A DNA stretch of 64,000 nt, taken from the NCBI GenBank assembly GCA_003864495.1, contig ML133457.1, forward strand, positions 1,922,001 to 1,986,000, given 5' to 3'. The position numbers and the translations under genes are program-made. The notes beneath the pieces were generated by a model. It was not told where the DNA came from, ran no database searches, and saw only the letters and a program-made list of their open reading frames with translations. The stretch comes from Nemopilema nomurai (lineage: Eukaryota; Cnidaria; Scyphozoa; Rhizostomeae; Rhizostomatidae). Positions 49,401 to 61,401 of this stretch are shown here, piece after piece; position 1 is the first letter of the stretch; the number at the start of each line of letters is the position of its first letter.

Positions 49401-52400
49401 AGGTTTTGTTTCTGTCAGCAATGAAAAATGGTTTTATCTTGAACACATCATAACACCTAATAAACATTTGTAATTTATAATGCGGGTCTTTTGTTTGAGT
49501 TTAGATACTTTAAAACATATTCTGTTTTAATACAATTTTATTTCATTTTAATCATGGCCTAAACAAAAATCTCAAAAATTTGATAAAACATTTAATTTTT
49601 AGTTTTTGGATGCAGAAACTGGGAAACCTTTGAAGACTATCCAAACCACGTGCTCCGTTTTATCGATCGCGTTTTCACCTGACGGCAAGTACCTGGTTGG
49701 AACGAGCGCGGACTCAACGGCACAGGTTAGTTACAAATGTACCAACATGTATTGGTTACACACGTACAATGTACCAGTATGCTTTTGTCACACATGTATA
49801 ATGTACCAGCATGCTTTTGTCACACATGTATTATGTGCCAAAATGCTTTTGTCAAACAAGTCTGTTTTACAATTTGGAACAAGCATCTGTTGATGATACA
49901 ACTGAAAACTTGTGCCTGTGCAAAATTGGTGCGATAAGTTGTTCTCCATGGCGCAAATCTAAGGGAACAACAGAACAACTGGCACAAGGAATCAGCAAAG
50001 AGTGACGAAGCTGTGTCAAAAATGTGTTGCTTTCAGACCTTCAAAAGTTCATAAAGTTAATTTTAATTGTATACGTGCAAACGGTAATTGTTTGGCTCCT
50101 GAAAAGATGTAAAGGGAAAATTATGCAACATTTACTTTATGTTGAAGCAGCGCATTCAATAGATATGTTCAAACAGCAAATTAGTTGAATGTGTACAATT
50201 TGATAAAAACACTCGCTACCAGAATGTAAACACTTGTCAAGGCATGGCTCGGTCGTGAAGTGCCACTAGTGTCCTTTTTTGGCGTTGTGCACTGAACTGG
50301 TCTGCAAGTGGGACAAACCTTCTCATTGGCCCTTTTTATCATACCCGGTACGTACTTGTTCCAGAAATCCATTCTCCTTGGTCCGAAATTCGATTTGACA
50401 GTGTTTTGTCGGTTGATTTCGAGGTACATCTTCGTTTCGTTGTAAGCAGGCCACGTGTTAGCTGGAATCCCTGTCTTCGCGAAGTCAGTCCACATCTTCA
50501 TCACCCCCCTGCTGAAGTTAGCCTCCCCGGGAGTGAAGTTTGTTACGAGTAGCGAACCCCCTGTATATCTCTTTGGGTCTGTTATGGAAAACAGTGCTTT
50601 CCCAAATACGAAATCAATTTCAATAGCATGTGCAACGCCCCATGCAGGCACTCGTGGGTATGCAGGCATGTATGTAAAATGATACAAGTAGGTTTTAGCC
50701 CCCGTCTTCGCCCAGGCAGCGGCGAAATTTGAAATCCCAACGGTGAAATCAACTTCACTGATGAAGTTGTTCATGCTTAGTACATATTTCAGCCATGGAT
50801 TCTGCTGCTCGTAATGCGTATACTCGAAAGCAGCGAGACCCACAACAAGTCCCGTCTCCTTTGGGTATTGCCATCTCAGTCGTTCGTGAAGAGCTCCTTT
50901 AAAGATGGCCTCGTCCCACTTTGGAAGCACAGGCACGAACATGGATCCTTCGTTTTTGTTGAAGCCAAGCATGAGCTCCACGGATGATGCTGGCAAACCA
51001 TTTTTCATCTGCTCCAACGGGTTCTCGCCGATCACAGCTCCGTCAACTGTGGGTGTGACACAAGGATGGGCCTCGAACAACTTCACCTGCACCTGCATTA
51101 GTTCACGCCAGGACATGCCTCGCATGCACGATACAAGATTGCTTGTGCTGTTGCAACCGAGGCTGCGTCCAACACCGTACGCAAAGCTTGTGTTTTGGGG
51201 CTTTTGTATGGCCCAATAATTTGGTGGTGCACCACTCTGTGCTATGACTCGGGTAAAGAGACCTTTTGTTAATGGTGACAACATCAGTAACGTGACACTG
51301 CCAGAACCAGCACTTTCGCCAAAGATTGTCACCTGTTGCGAGAATAGACATGTTATGGATATCTGTTGAAAACACCATGGCTAGAGTCTAATTAAGAATT
51401 ATGAAAAAAATGGAGGCCATCAAGACAAAGTCACATAACAAAGATAATAGCGATGTGTCTGCTAGATAGAAAAAGGCTATTTCTGCCTCCAGTGCATCAT
51501 GCATTTATCGGGTTATTTGCGAATCCCATCATGCATTTGTTTCTAATAGGTCGCAAGCAACTTGTAATTGACATATCTCCTTTCGTCTCCTTCTATCACT
51601 CAATGTTTCTATGAACATGGAGCTGTTGACTAGAGAATGATGTCGTGTATGACGTAACGATTGAGACGCGATGTTACAATACGCTAGCCAATTGCGCATG
51701 GTTTAAGCATAGTCGGGTTAAGCTAGCCATATTTTGATGGACCGTTTTCGTCTGGAAGCGTTCTGTTCACCCTCACCTTTTTGGGGTCGCCTCCGAAGGA
51801 GCCAATGTGATCTTGAACCCAATTCAGTGCATGAATCTGGTCCATGAGGCCATAGTTGCCCTTCGTCTGCGTTCCGGGGACGTAAAAGAAGCCGAGCAAA
51901 CCAAGACGATAATTCACGGTAACAACAACAACATTGTTTGCAGCTGCAAGCATTTCGCCATCGTAGGTGCCCCCTGATCCCATTCTGTACGAGCCACCGT
52001 GTATCCAAACCTACAATTGAACGTCGTGTCAAACAGGCCTCCCGGCTGATACCCCCGTCTTGATTTAAGATACACGGAAAGAAGAAAAGCAGACTAATCG
52101 TGTTATGCTATGCTTATTGACTATTTATGTACACGAAAAACCTGTACTTTTTACGGACCAGTCGAAAACAGATCTCAGATCTTACCAAAAAATATAGAAG
52201 GAAGGTGAAGTTTTGCTTGCCGAGCACGTGATGTCAGGCAAACGTGTCTTTGATCATTTTGTGCGAGAATTCAAGTAGCTGAATTGAGGGTCGATTGTTT
52301 TATAAAATGTTAGGTTTAAGGTTCTAAGCCTCATTTGTTCAGCTTTATGTTGTCCCAACCGCGTCCCAAAACATCATTTCCACTCACCATGACTGCCACT

Positions 52401-55400
52401 TTGGTGCCAGGAGCATTTCTCGGACGATGGATATTCAAGTAAAGACAATCCTCATTCCCGAATGTCGCGTTGCCGATGATGAATTTCTGCGGGCAGTGGA
52501 CCGGGGTCGTTGAATTCCGGACACCCGCCCAAGGATCCGCTTTCCGTGGGGCCATGAACCTGAGGTTGCCGGTTGGAGGCTTTGCGAACGGGATGCTTGT
52601 AAACGTGTCCACTAGTTTGCCCTCGAGCGTCCGACTTGTTCCTAGAATAAACAAATGTTTGAGAGGAAATAAGAAGGACCGTTAACACTGGACCAAATTT
52701 GCTCCGTACTAGCCTGGCTTCATACCGGCCTGACTTCATACCGGCCTGGCTTCTTACCGGCCTGGCTTCATACCGGCCTGGCTTCTTACCGGCCTGGCTC
52801 TCACCGGCCATTGAAAACTAGCTTAGGTGCCGTCGTTGTATAAACAATACTGCAAACATGCATCTTGAGTGAAATTTCCCAACATTAGTTGTGGCCGCAC
52901 CCGCCAACACAAAATGTCGAGGTGGGGGAGACAGAGGGGAAAGAGAGCTTGGGGGAAACAAGGGCCCTTTCATGACAAGCACGAGCCTTTTCAACATTTG
53001 CCTTATGTACATCAATATAAAGCGTTATCGACAATTTCTGTTCGAATCACAGTTAAGAAGATCCTCAGTTCTAGAGAGAAATGGGGAAGCTTTCCCCCAA
53101 AATATTTAAGACCCCCTTCTCTATGGATATTATTGTCATCAGTGAATTTCCCCTATCAAGCTAATTAGCCGAAATGGCTTCACTCCGCAAAGAGGCTTGA
53201 AGCGTAACGGGTTTTGGCAAGGGGTTTTTAGTTATCATCAACTAGCCGATACAAAGTAACTCCTTGTTGGGGTTTGCGACCCCAATTCATTTTCTTCCAA
53301 AAGTCGATTCGAGGTACTCTTACTAAAATAAAATAGAATTGAATTTATTGAATTGAATTTGATTATTTGAATTTATTGAAGTAAATTGAATGTACGCAAA
53401 AAGCTCTTTAAGAATATATTAATTTGTTTTATGAATTATAAGTCCTGGCAAATTTTTTAATTTGAACTAAATAGTGTGAGATTTTTATTTTCAATCAACA
53501 ATTCACAAAGATTTTCAATTTAGAAGCTAATTTTTGTTTTCGTTAAAGTTTATTAATGAATCTCCTTCAGCCTGCATTTAACATTTAGGTGAAATCAAAA
53601 CAAAAGGTTTGGTTAGCGCCAATTTCGCAGCTTCGATTGTGATTTGTTATTGTCTGGATATTAGGCGCAGGCGGCCCTATTTCAAGCTTACTGGAAGGAA
53701 GATTGATTGAAAGCATCTACTAGGTTTGCGTAGGCTTCTGTGTTGAGTTTCAGTGTCTCGTTGGAGGCATGTTCAGGGTTCTTGTCAGTGTTGAAGTAAA
53801 AGTTAAAATAGTTGTGAAATTTATTTTAGTGCATTGGCTCAGAACGAAAACCCCGGAATCGCAGATGCTGCTTGCGTGTATATGTTTGAATCCTCGCAGT
53901 ACCCTCGTGCTTCCCACCAGAAATGGATTTTGAAATATATTTGTGACCATACCTCTTATAACCCCGACGCCTGTTATGTTGACATCGATTGCCCCCACCG
54001 CCGTAAAGGCAACCACTGTGATAAGCAGACATCTCCAAGCGTCCATTTTTGCAGCCGGAATTCCACTTCCTCGCACGACTCCAAAAACAACTAGACAAAA
54101 CCGCCCAGCGGGTCTCCTTTATAGAAACGCAAATATGCCCCATTACAATACTCGGGCATTGTTTGTTTGCCTTGCACCAATAAGCTTTAGCGTTTATGTC
54201 CTTCTGTTTTCCATTAAGAGAGAGCAAGGGGGTCCATGTCGAGTTGGTGTGTGGGGGGAAAGGGGGGGGGTTTAAATTCTCTCCTATCTTCATAACTTAC
54301 TACATCTTTACGGAAGCAGATAAAGAGTCAGTAAGAGGGCGTGGTGTTGCTTTTAACATCATGAAAGTATCCCCACTCTGAAGAAGGAGCGTCGAATTTC
54401 TTCCTGTATTACTGTAATTGTATTGAGATTATAATTGGGGTGGGAAGCTTTCTTGCTACAAAAATTAGGAGGGGGATTTTTACGTTTTGAATAATTGATG
54501 TTTGCTTTGATAAACAATATTATCCCTTTCTTTGAATCTTAGCGGTTATTAGAACGAGATATTTGAAAGGAAACGAGAAGAAATAGAACATTTAGTCAGT
54601 AAAGCGGTGATTGTAGGGGGCATTTATTTGTGTCATATGGTTCGAAAGTCAATGGTTCAATATCATAGGAAAAGACAGATTTCGCAAACGTACGAGTTTG
54701 TAGCATTTTGAACCTCTTCAGGGTCTCCGACTAATGGGGGAGGCGCGGTGGGGCCAAAACAATAGACCTTCTTTAAAAATCTTTTGTTACGATTGTTAGA
54801 ATCTCCCTTGGCCCTGCCACTTTCCAACCTGCCCTCGGAGCCCATGCTCTTACCAGCATATTGATTTTATATTAGATTATATATCTTATTCTAGCTGTGG
54901 GACGTAGAAGCTGAGGTCTGTATGGGAATCTTTAGAGGACATTCTGGATGGCTTCACAGTGTATGCTTCTCTCCCCACCCAAGTAAGAGGATCGTGACCG
55001 CCTCCGCAGACGAAACGTGCAAGGTATGCTCCTACGCAACGACATTTTAGGTTGTCTAGCATTGAGGTTTCTTCTGAGGTGCATCCCAGGAGACTCATTT
55101 CGAAACGTGATTTTTCAGGTCTGGAAGGTTGAACCTATTAAAGACCGTGCAGTGAAACTTCGAAAGGTTTTCGATGCTAAACTTGAAGGTATTCCAAAGC
55201 CTCTAATTGCAGCTGCCAATACAAACCACGAGCTTCAGGTAACGATTATGGCTTTTCTCTCAGCACTCAGCATTTAGTAAACATAGTACTTTGTCTAGCT
55301 GAGATCTTCATAAAAACAGCTCAGACTAAAACGAGTCCCTCGATGGACAGTGAATATCTTTTATTTGTGGTTAATTGTGAGGATTCCCCCAGTGCTCCTG

Positions 55401-58400
55401 CTTGCACCCCCATCAATGTTTAGTTAAGTCCTTCCACTTAATGGTGGGCTAGCTATGTTTCCCTGGGGTAGTGAGGTCGATTTTCCCCCCTTTCCTTTAT
55501 ATTCTTATGTCCTTTCCCTGCTATCACTCCCAGAGTGTGCAAAATGACGAAGATGCAAAATGATTCATTATCTTAATCAAATGAGCTGGATGAAGTTTTG
55601 GTTTTAGATCTGAGCCAGCTGTCTCTCATTGCTTATGTACACTTGACGTTAAAACACTTTTTTACGAGTACATTGAAATCTCATCATATACTGCTTCTAC
55701 GCAGAGTTTTATAATCTGAGTAATGTACATTTAATTATTTTTGACATTTTGTTTTAAGTTCAACTCAACTCTCTGCTGCCCTTCTAAACGCTCGATCCCA
55801 TTATTTGTACAATTTTGTGCCACCCAGCTCATTCTCTTTTATTAATCATGTATGTTTGTTCATAATATGCAATTAATAATCTCGTAATATTTTGATACTT
55901 ATTCCTATCAACTATGATTTCTGCTTTATCAATAGTTGCACATCTAAATTAACTTTCTTAAGTTGATAGATGGGTCTGATGGCACAATGCTACAGAGAAG
56001 TGCCCCATTGGGTGACAAAATAACAGCTTGTAGATTTGGAGTCGCCGGAGATGTTGTCTTTGTTGGCCTAAAAAATGGAGAGATTAAGGTACGATGTAGT
56101 TCCTTAAGGTTTAATAAAGCTTATTAACTTGTAGGAAGCTTAACGTTGTGTTGTAGTTAAGGTAAGTCCCAACCCAAGGTATTCATTGGTCCTTTATTGC
56201 GTAAGTAGTTAACGTTGGAAAGTAGGTAACCGTTAACAACAGAGTTCCTACAGCAGTTGCGAATACACGGTTCAACCAGTATCTTTGGATCCTAAATCGT
56301 CTTAGGGTTGGCCTCGGTTATCTTTGGATCAAAATGTACCTCATCTAGTTAGGTCAGGATTCTTTATAGGCAGGCCCAGATCCTTTTGGGTTGCTCCAGA
56401 TTGTATACAGATCAGCCAAGATTGTGTTCAAGTAAAGAGATTGTCTCTAGATTGTTCAAGATTATATGCGGCTAGATTTATCGAGATAGACCCAGAAATA
56501 TCTTCCGGAGTAATTTTTCCTTCTGTTCTCGATCAATCTATTCAAAAGACCAACACATTAGGCCAGCAACTTAACAAGACCAATTTTCGTTTGGCTAGGT
56601 AGTCAAGGTTGACAATTGCGAGGTAAAACTCTCTTTCCTTGCTGCTTCTGATGCCATAACTGACTGCATAGTGAGTTCAGATGACAATGTGCTTGTCACT
56701 TGCTCAAAGGACGGTTCAGTGAAGGTATGACAACTTCTTCTACCGTTAAAAGACTTTGCCTTTGAATGATACCTTTGTCGTCTGTTATTATGGTTGAGCA
56801 CAAAAATCAATAGTCCCTAAAAAACCAATTACACTGACAGTAAAGTTGGTTAATATGAGTCTTATTTTTGAAAATGTGCGATTTTAAACATTGCATAGTG
56901 CACTTTTAACTGTGATGTCATCTGTAAGTATTTCTTTCTAATGTTTTATGTTACAAGTTTCTTATAGTCAGCATTGGAAAGGTTTGTGCCAACCTTCCCA
57001 GCAGTGAATATGTCAAGGCAATCGATACGCTTTTTATGTATGTTGCTTTTGTTGTTTGCAGATCTGGGGTTTGGACGATTTGAAGTCATTCAAGTCGTGC
57101 CAGGGGCATACTGACGAAGTTACGAAATGTGTCTTCTACAACAACAACCAATGTTTCGCCACATCGTCATTTGATGGTTCAGTTAAGGTGTTAATTGTTT
57201 GCTTATGTCCTGTAGTTTTTGAGTCTAAAATTCTACAAGCCATCTTTTCTTCTCAAAGGAATGGTCATTTACTTTAGAACTTCACTTCACGTTGTTATGC
57301 TGCTTCTCTTAATGACCTTTGTCATTCATAGTTCATTCTAAAACTCACAACTGCATTTATTGATTTTCACAAGCATTTTCCTTGAGCTCCTTTCCTACTC
57401 TCTGTCATAAAGCAAACACCTTTAAAGATTTTCTTGATGAATTAGGCCGCCTAATTTTGTATGATCAAACCGTTTAATAAGGCAGCAAACATTAACTTTG
57501 CACCCGTCTAATTTGTTTACGTTATATAGTGCCAATAGTAAAAACCATGGGGATGGAATTTGTGCTATTTAAGAGTAATTTAAGTGAAAACCTCTTTCCT
57601 TCGTGAAAACCTGTTTACCTCTTTCCGCGTTTTTTGCACAATGCTAATTAAACAGACAATATGTAACTGGAACTTTAAAGGGACAGCAAGCGACAACTAG
57701 TTATTATCTTGTGATCCAAGCCTTCGCTGCTCGTTTGACATTAAAACTTTTTTATCGCAGGTTTGGGATCTAGCAAGTGGCAGGTGTAAATTTACATGTC
57801 ATCATAACAATAATGACTCCGTTCTGTCATGTGCAGTTTCTACAGACGATCAACTTCTTATATCAACATCAGCAGGATCAACTGCCAAAGTATACCTGTG
57901 TTTTATCATTGGTGGCTTTTTACTTATACTTGAGATTGCTTTCCTGTAGAAACGTTTTTACCTATAAGATTATTATTATAGAAGACTTTATTGATACAGA
58001 ACAGAACAGAACCTGCTCCATCTTTTGACAAACTCCCAAATCATCACATGAAGGTGACACTGTGATTTTAACGAAATAGAAAGGAACAGATCCTTAAAGT
58101 GTCAATTAGCAATATAGGCATAGTTCAGTTTAAAATGTCAACTTAAGAAGTATATTTGAAAAGTACCAAGGAGAAGTACATTTGCCTTGATATTTATATA
58201 AAATCTCATTCTAGTGCCACGTATTGAAAAGAATAAATGCCCGAAAGTTGAAAATTCTCTTTATTTTAATCCTGCAATCTTTTTGATATTAGAACATTTT
58301 TGACTATGTGTGTGTGTGTGTGGCTGACTTCATCCAAAATATTGATCAGGCCTAATATGATTTGTCACTTGTATAAATGTGTTTTATGTATGTATGTTTT

Positions 58401-60153
58401 CCGTACAAGTGATCTCCATCTTCTAGCAGAGAACCATTCAATAAGTTGCTCGTACAGGACATGAGATCTTTTTGACAAAGTCAGCATCGCCGATACTATT
58501 CCCCATTGTTTTTATACTCCTGCAATGAAACGCTTGGTCGCTAGGCTGTTAATTTTCATTCACAAGCTCTTATGGTTGTATTTTTTGCAGCTCTGGAATG
58601 CAAATACCGGAGAACTATTGAACACACTGACAGGACATTCTGATTGCGTCAGATGTGCTTCGTTCTCTTCTGATAACGCGCTTGTGGTGACCGGCTCCGA
58701 CGATAGCAGCATCGAGGTCTTGCTTATCATTCTAATTACATACATTCTATATCATTCCATTCAACTCTTTTATGATTCTATTTCAAATACCTCAAAAGTT
58801 CCCAAACCATTTAGCGTAGAGTATATATGCAATGTTCTCCTCAAAAGTGATCAAAAACCACTTCTTGAGTTTTCTCTCCAATACCTTTACCCCCGGTGTA
58901 CATTTGTAGTTTCGCTTACATTTTGAATAATTTCATGTGTTTTAAAAAGCAGCAAGGCATTTATATTTTTGTAAATAAATATTATAAATCGAGGTAAGAC
59001 TTTAAATATTGTTTATAAACGTCTAGCACCTGTTTCGATAATGCAAACAAGAGGAAAATTGTTCATACTTTCATACTTCTAAATTTTTCAATCTTTTGGT
59101 GTCTTTTCTCAGATATGGGACACAAAATCAGGACAAAATTTGGCAACCTGTGAAGGGCATAAAGTCTGGGTGACAGATGTGCAATTTTCCTCATCCGGGG
59201 ACAAATTTGTTTCTGTGAGCAGCGATATTAAGGTGGGAAGAGACTCTTGCCGCGTCTGTCTCGCGAGAATGTGTTTTGATGCAGAAAATATTATATTTTT
59301 TGTTCGATTTATGTTATATCTGTCCCTCTTCATCCTAACAAAAGGAATTTTGTCTCTAAAAGCAGTCTTTTGGACTAAACATTTTCCTTTTGGCAGGAAG
59401 AAACTAGCCTTGTCCAATGCCCAACAATTTAATGCATTAACGAGGACATGCGGCTATTTTACCTGAAATTGCTTTTTAGGGAACTAAAATTGAACTATAC
59501 TCTACTCTTGTTTTTGAACTACACAGAGATCCTTTGAAGATAATGGTGTCACTTTGTGCACAGTCAAGTAGTTTCTGTTGTTTGATTATGCTTGTATATA
59601 GAAATCATCTTTTTTACTGATCAATAATATAATAAAGGATTGCTTATATGTGCATGTTCGCTTAACCCAAATTTTCTAACATAATGTTGGATATCTTTTG
59701 TCGGAGTCCTTCCTTTTGCTTTTAAAGAAGGGTCATTTAGTGATGTAAATTAGTTCTAGAATCTCAACAGTTTATCTCGTATAGTCCCATTTCGTTGCCA
59801 GTGAAATGATATGGCCTAAAGTTTAGCGGTATCGCGTGTATGCATAATCTCAAAAATATTGGGTGCTAACAAGATATATTTGACAAGACAGTGAGTCCCG
59901 TACTGTCACAAGATGAGGTCTTGATGTTCCAAGCATTGAATATGGTTTCGTTTTTCGTCATAAGTTATTTTGTTGGTGGTTTTCTATGCTTATCTGCTGT
60001 TGTTTTTTCTAGTGGTGGAAGAGCGATGGAACTTTGCTGCAAACATTCCTGGTAAGAGGAAACTACCTGCGACTTATAAAAGTCTCGAAAGACTTTAAAA
60101 AGTTCATCACAATTGATGATACTGGACAAATGTACATATTAGGAGCCATTTAA
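40122..60153 (+). CDS. APAF1: Apoptotic protease-activating factor 1 homologue
   Basis: Twenty-one exons join without a frame break to 3,708 bp, 1,235 residues (human 1,248): 40122-40449, 41407-41895, 42633-43024, 43427-43603, 44150-44377, 44814-45004, 45465-45597, 45877-46002, 47407-47535, 48573-48698, 49028-49150, 49603-49725, 54895-55023, 55119-55238, 55963-56088, 56599-56724, 57062-57187, 57761-57889, 58591-58716, 59113-59232 and 60013-60153. The order is that of APAF1: CARD, NB-ARC ATPase, winged helix, helical domain, about 15 WD40 blades. In vertebrates the protein senses cytochrome c and ATP/dATP, forms the apoptosome and recruits an initiator caspase by CARD-CARD contact. P-loop GMAGSGKT (154-161), Walker B LLVLDDLW and the winged-helix VHDLQLDYL are intact, so ATP-dependent switching is plausible. 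Whether cytochrome c is the trigger here cannot be read from sequence. Intron 2 uses a GC donor. Intron 12 contains an antisense esterase gene. Confidence 0.96.
42193..42602. mobile_element. Harbinger-like MITE in APAF1 intron 2
   Basis: The left end GGCCCCGTTTACACGGGA and the reverse complement of the right end GGCCCTGTTTACACGAGA match at 16 of 18 positions. The internal motif gtgtaaacg recurs at about 42356, 42481 and 42512, so sub-terminal repeats are present. Flanks are TAA on the left and CAA on the right, a possible decayed 3-bp target duplication as in PIF/Harbinger. No transposase. The right end is 30 bp from the exon 3 acceptor. Confidence 0.65.
43958..44083. repeat. 26-bp tandem repeat in APAF1 intron 4
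   Basis: Diverged copies of tgatcgtttgatttcttgat plus ttcata, about 25-26 bp each (twice 13), run from 43958 to about 44083, about 66 bp before the exon 5 acceptor. Confidence 0.7.
46271..46671. mobile_element. Decayed ~400-bp inverted-repeat element in APAF1 intron 8
   Basis: The left side reads gcacgaatttttcacaagca. The right side, reverse-complemented, reads cacgcattttgtataagcag, an imperfect terminal match also resembling the ends of the element at 38073-38470. Overall length (about 400 bp) and internal ttaaggaatt words are similar too. Flanking TA is seen only on the right. Probably an old copy of the same or a related family. Confidence 0.4.
47686..47747 (+). pseudogene. Decayed duplicate of the 3' end of APAF1 exon 9
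   Basis: The sequence ggaagagtagcaacatgttt and onward is a copy of 47497-47556, the last about 40 bp of exon 9 plus its donor and early intron. Several substitutions separate the copies. The donor AAAG|gtaag has become aaaagtaaa, so the copy cannot be spliced as in the original, and no acceptor precedes it. Confidence 0.75.
48163..48403. repeat. Tandem ~147-bp repeat in APAF1 intron 9
   Basis: Two copies starting at about 48163 and 48310 share aacaagtgctttgtggtaca, cttcacaatggct and ttttcgcatacttaaa. A third, inverted copy occurs at about 26185-26255 in a CRYZ intron, so it is a dispersed family rather than only a local duplication. Confidence 0.75.
50181..54046 (-). CDS. Carboxylesterase/cholinesterase-like protein, nested in APAF1
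   Basis: Four exons join in frame: 54046-53953, 52641-52388, 52010-51777 and 51332-50181, 577 residues. Residues 1-19 are a signal peptide (MDAWRCLLITVVAFTAVGA). The type-B carboxylesterase fold is shown by IPFAKPPTGNLRF, EDCLYLNI, VWIHGG, VVVTVNYRLGLLGFF and the nucleophile elbow FGESAG. The catalytic triad appears complete: Ser201, Glu322 (KNEGSMF) and His429 (WGVAHAIE). At the place of the choline-binding Trp of acetylcholinesterase I count Ile, so this is more likely a carboxylesterase than a true AChE. The protein ends in a Thr/Ser-rich stretch and a hydrophobic tail (ALTSVYILVASVFI), which suits a GPI-anchor signal. The gene lies wholly inside APAF1 intron 12 on the opposite strand. Its paralogue starts 7 kb to the right. 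The natural substrate is unknown. Confidence 0.93.
52712..52810. repeat. 16-bp tandem repeat in esterase intron 1
   Basis: Six copies of cctggcttcataccgg with variants (cttctt, gacttc). It begins about 70 bp upstream (in transcription sense) of the second exon of the nested esterase, and is GC-rich for the region. Confidence 0.85.
54116..54124 (-). promoter_or_regulatory. Candidate TATA box of the nested esterase
   Basis: CTATAAAGG on the minus strand, 70-78 bp upstream of the start codon at 54046. A start site about 25-30 bp downstream would leave a 5' UTR of about 45 bp. This implies that the esterase has its own promoter within the APAF1 intron. Sequence match only. Confidence 0.45.
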
Positions 60154-61401
60154 GTGAAGATTGTGCGCTTCAAGTGGATTTACAAAGAGGTTTGTACATC
60201 CTATGGAACGCCTGTGCAACGGTGGCTTTTACACGAGCTATGAAGCGAATGGATATGTTCTAGTAGAACTGACGGAACTCAGGTACAGTCAGAATCAGAA
60301 AGTGGATATTACGTCGAAATAGGAAAAGTATTTTGGCAGTTTATGTAGTCACGAAAATGATACTTTTAAGCACGATAAAGTTCTTAAACGAATATGTAGC
60401 AGTATTAGAATTTTTCTGCTCTGCGTCCAAGGGTATTCACAAACTCACGCTAACACCTTTGCTCTGTAAAAACTCCACGCAACAAGAAATTAGACAGCAT
60501 ATTTTCATGATATCGTACTCGGTCCTTTTCTTTGATGTAGATTTATTGCAATTTTAAATTTATCTCGAACTAAAGTCGCTTTAAATGAGAACTGGGTCTT
60601 CTGAGAGACCTCTCTTATGCCAGATTTTTCATAAATATCGAGACAGAACTAGCAATTTTTATCGCAGTAAAAACTCGACAAAAAATCAGAGAGTATAATG
60701 AAATTTTTGTCAATTCATACACATGATGGGTATAAGAGAAAAAGAGGTTAGTTACAATATATTTTGAACAGTTAAAATTTCGAGGCATTCCTAATGATTT
60801 TGATGAGTGTTATCATAGTCAATAGAGAGTTTCACTTTCTAGTAATTTCTTTTAGTATCCCTACTTTTTACACAGCCAACACAACATTTTTCCTGGTTAT
60901 TCAACCAATCAGGAAGAGCAGCGGTCACGTAGTGTTAACGGACACTTGTGTCTCTGCGTCTCGCAATGGTGAAGTTTGTACCATAAACACTTGTTCGGTT
61001 ACCTAGTTTTAACTCGTCAAAGCAGATTTAAGTGAATGAAACAAGGCGAATCGAGTAATCTTTTAATGATTTCATCTGCTGCTTCAAAGCGGCATCGACT
61101 ACGTATCATCAATCTAATCAAACAACCAATCATTAATCGTGATGTTGATCAAAGAAAATATGTCCAATCACAAGTGCGCTTCGATTAATCATGATTTGGC
61201 AGTCATAACTGCCGTAATATGTTTCAAGCCTTGCGATCACTCACTGATGACTGCCGTTTCTACACTGACTGATTTCCTCTTGAAAAATAATAACTAATAA
61301 CAGCACAATACTAGTGCCAGAAATATTAAATGTGCCCGTTTAATGGTAGCTCAAAATGTTTCACCGATTTCATGTTTAACGTGCTGTGATTTAACGTCCT
61401 T
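60154..61401. other. Convergent 3' flank between APAF1 and esterase 2
   Basis: About 1.25 kb between the APAF1 stop and the minus-strand esterase stop, so it holds both 3' UTRs. No coding feature was recognised. Short ATG frames exist without domains. Confidence 0.45.
61339..61344 (-). terminator. Possible polyadenylation signal of esterase 2
   Basis: ATTAAA on the minus strand, 58 bp past the esterase 2 stop codon. Spacing is suitable; unconfirmed. Confidence 0.4.

Larger units (their letters stand above)
45465..60153 (+). other. APAF1: APAF1 exons 7-21: WD40 propellers, one blade per exon
   Basis: Exons 8 to 20 are 120-129 bp and all begin and end in phase 0. Almost all start with [I/V/L]W (W of one blade's WD) and end with a D-x-[S/T]-[I/V]-K type strand, so intron positions cut every blade at the same residue. 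Exon 12 is deviant (starts FLD, ends TAQ), and exons 11, 14, 15 and 16 also lack one or both consensus ends. The final exon gives WWKSDGTLLQTFL and ends GQMYILGAI, equivalent to the APAF1 C-terminus. By analogy, the blades form a 7-blade and an 8-blade propeller. Confidence 0.9.

Noticed and set aside
49737..50005. Small ORFs in APAF1 intron 12 just after exon 12
   Set aside because: They arise from a short near-repeat of tgtaccagcatgcttttgtc words after the exon 12 donor; no coding evidence.
51103..51378. Plus- and minus-strand ORFs overlapping the esterase exon
   Set aside because: Frame shadows of the nested esterase's last exon. The correct frame carries FGESAG and the full triad.
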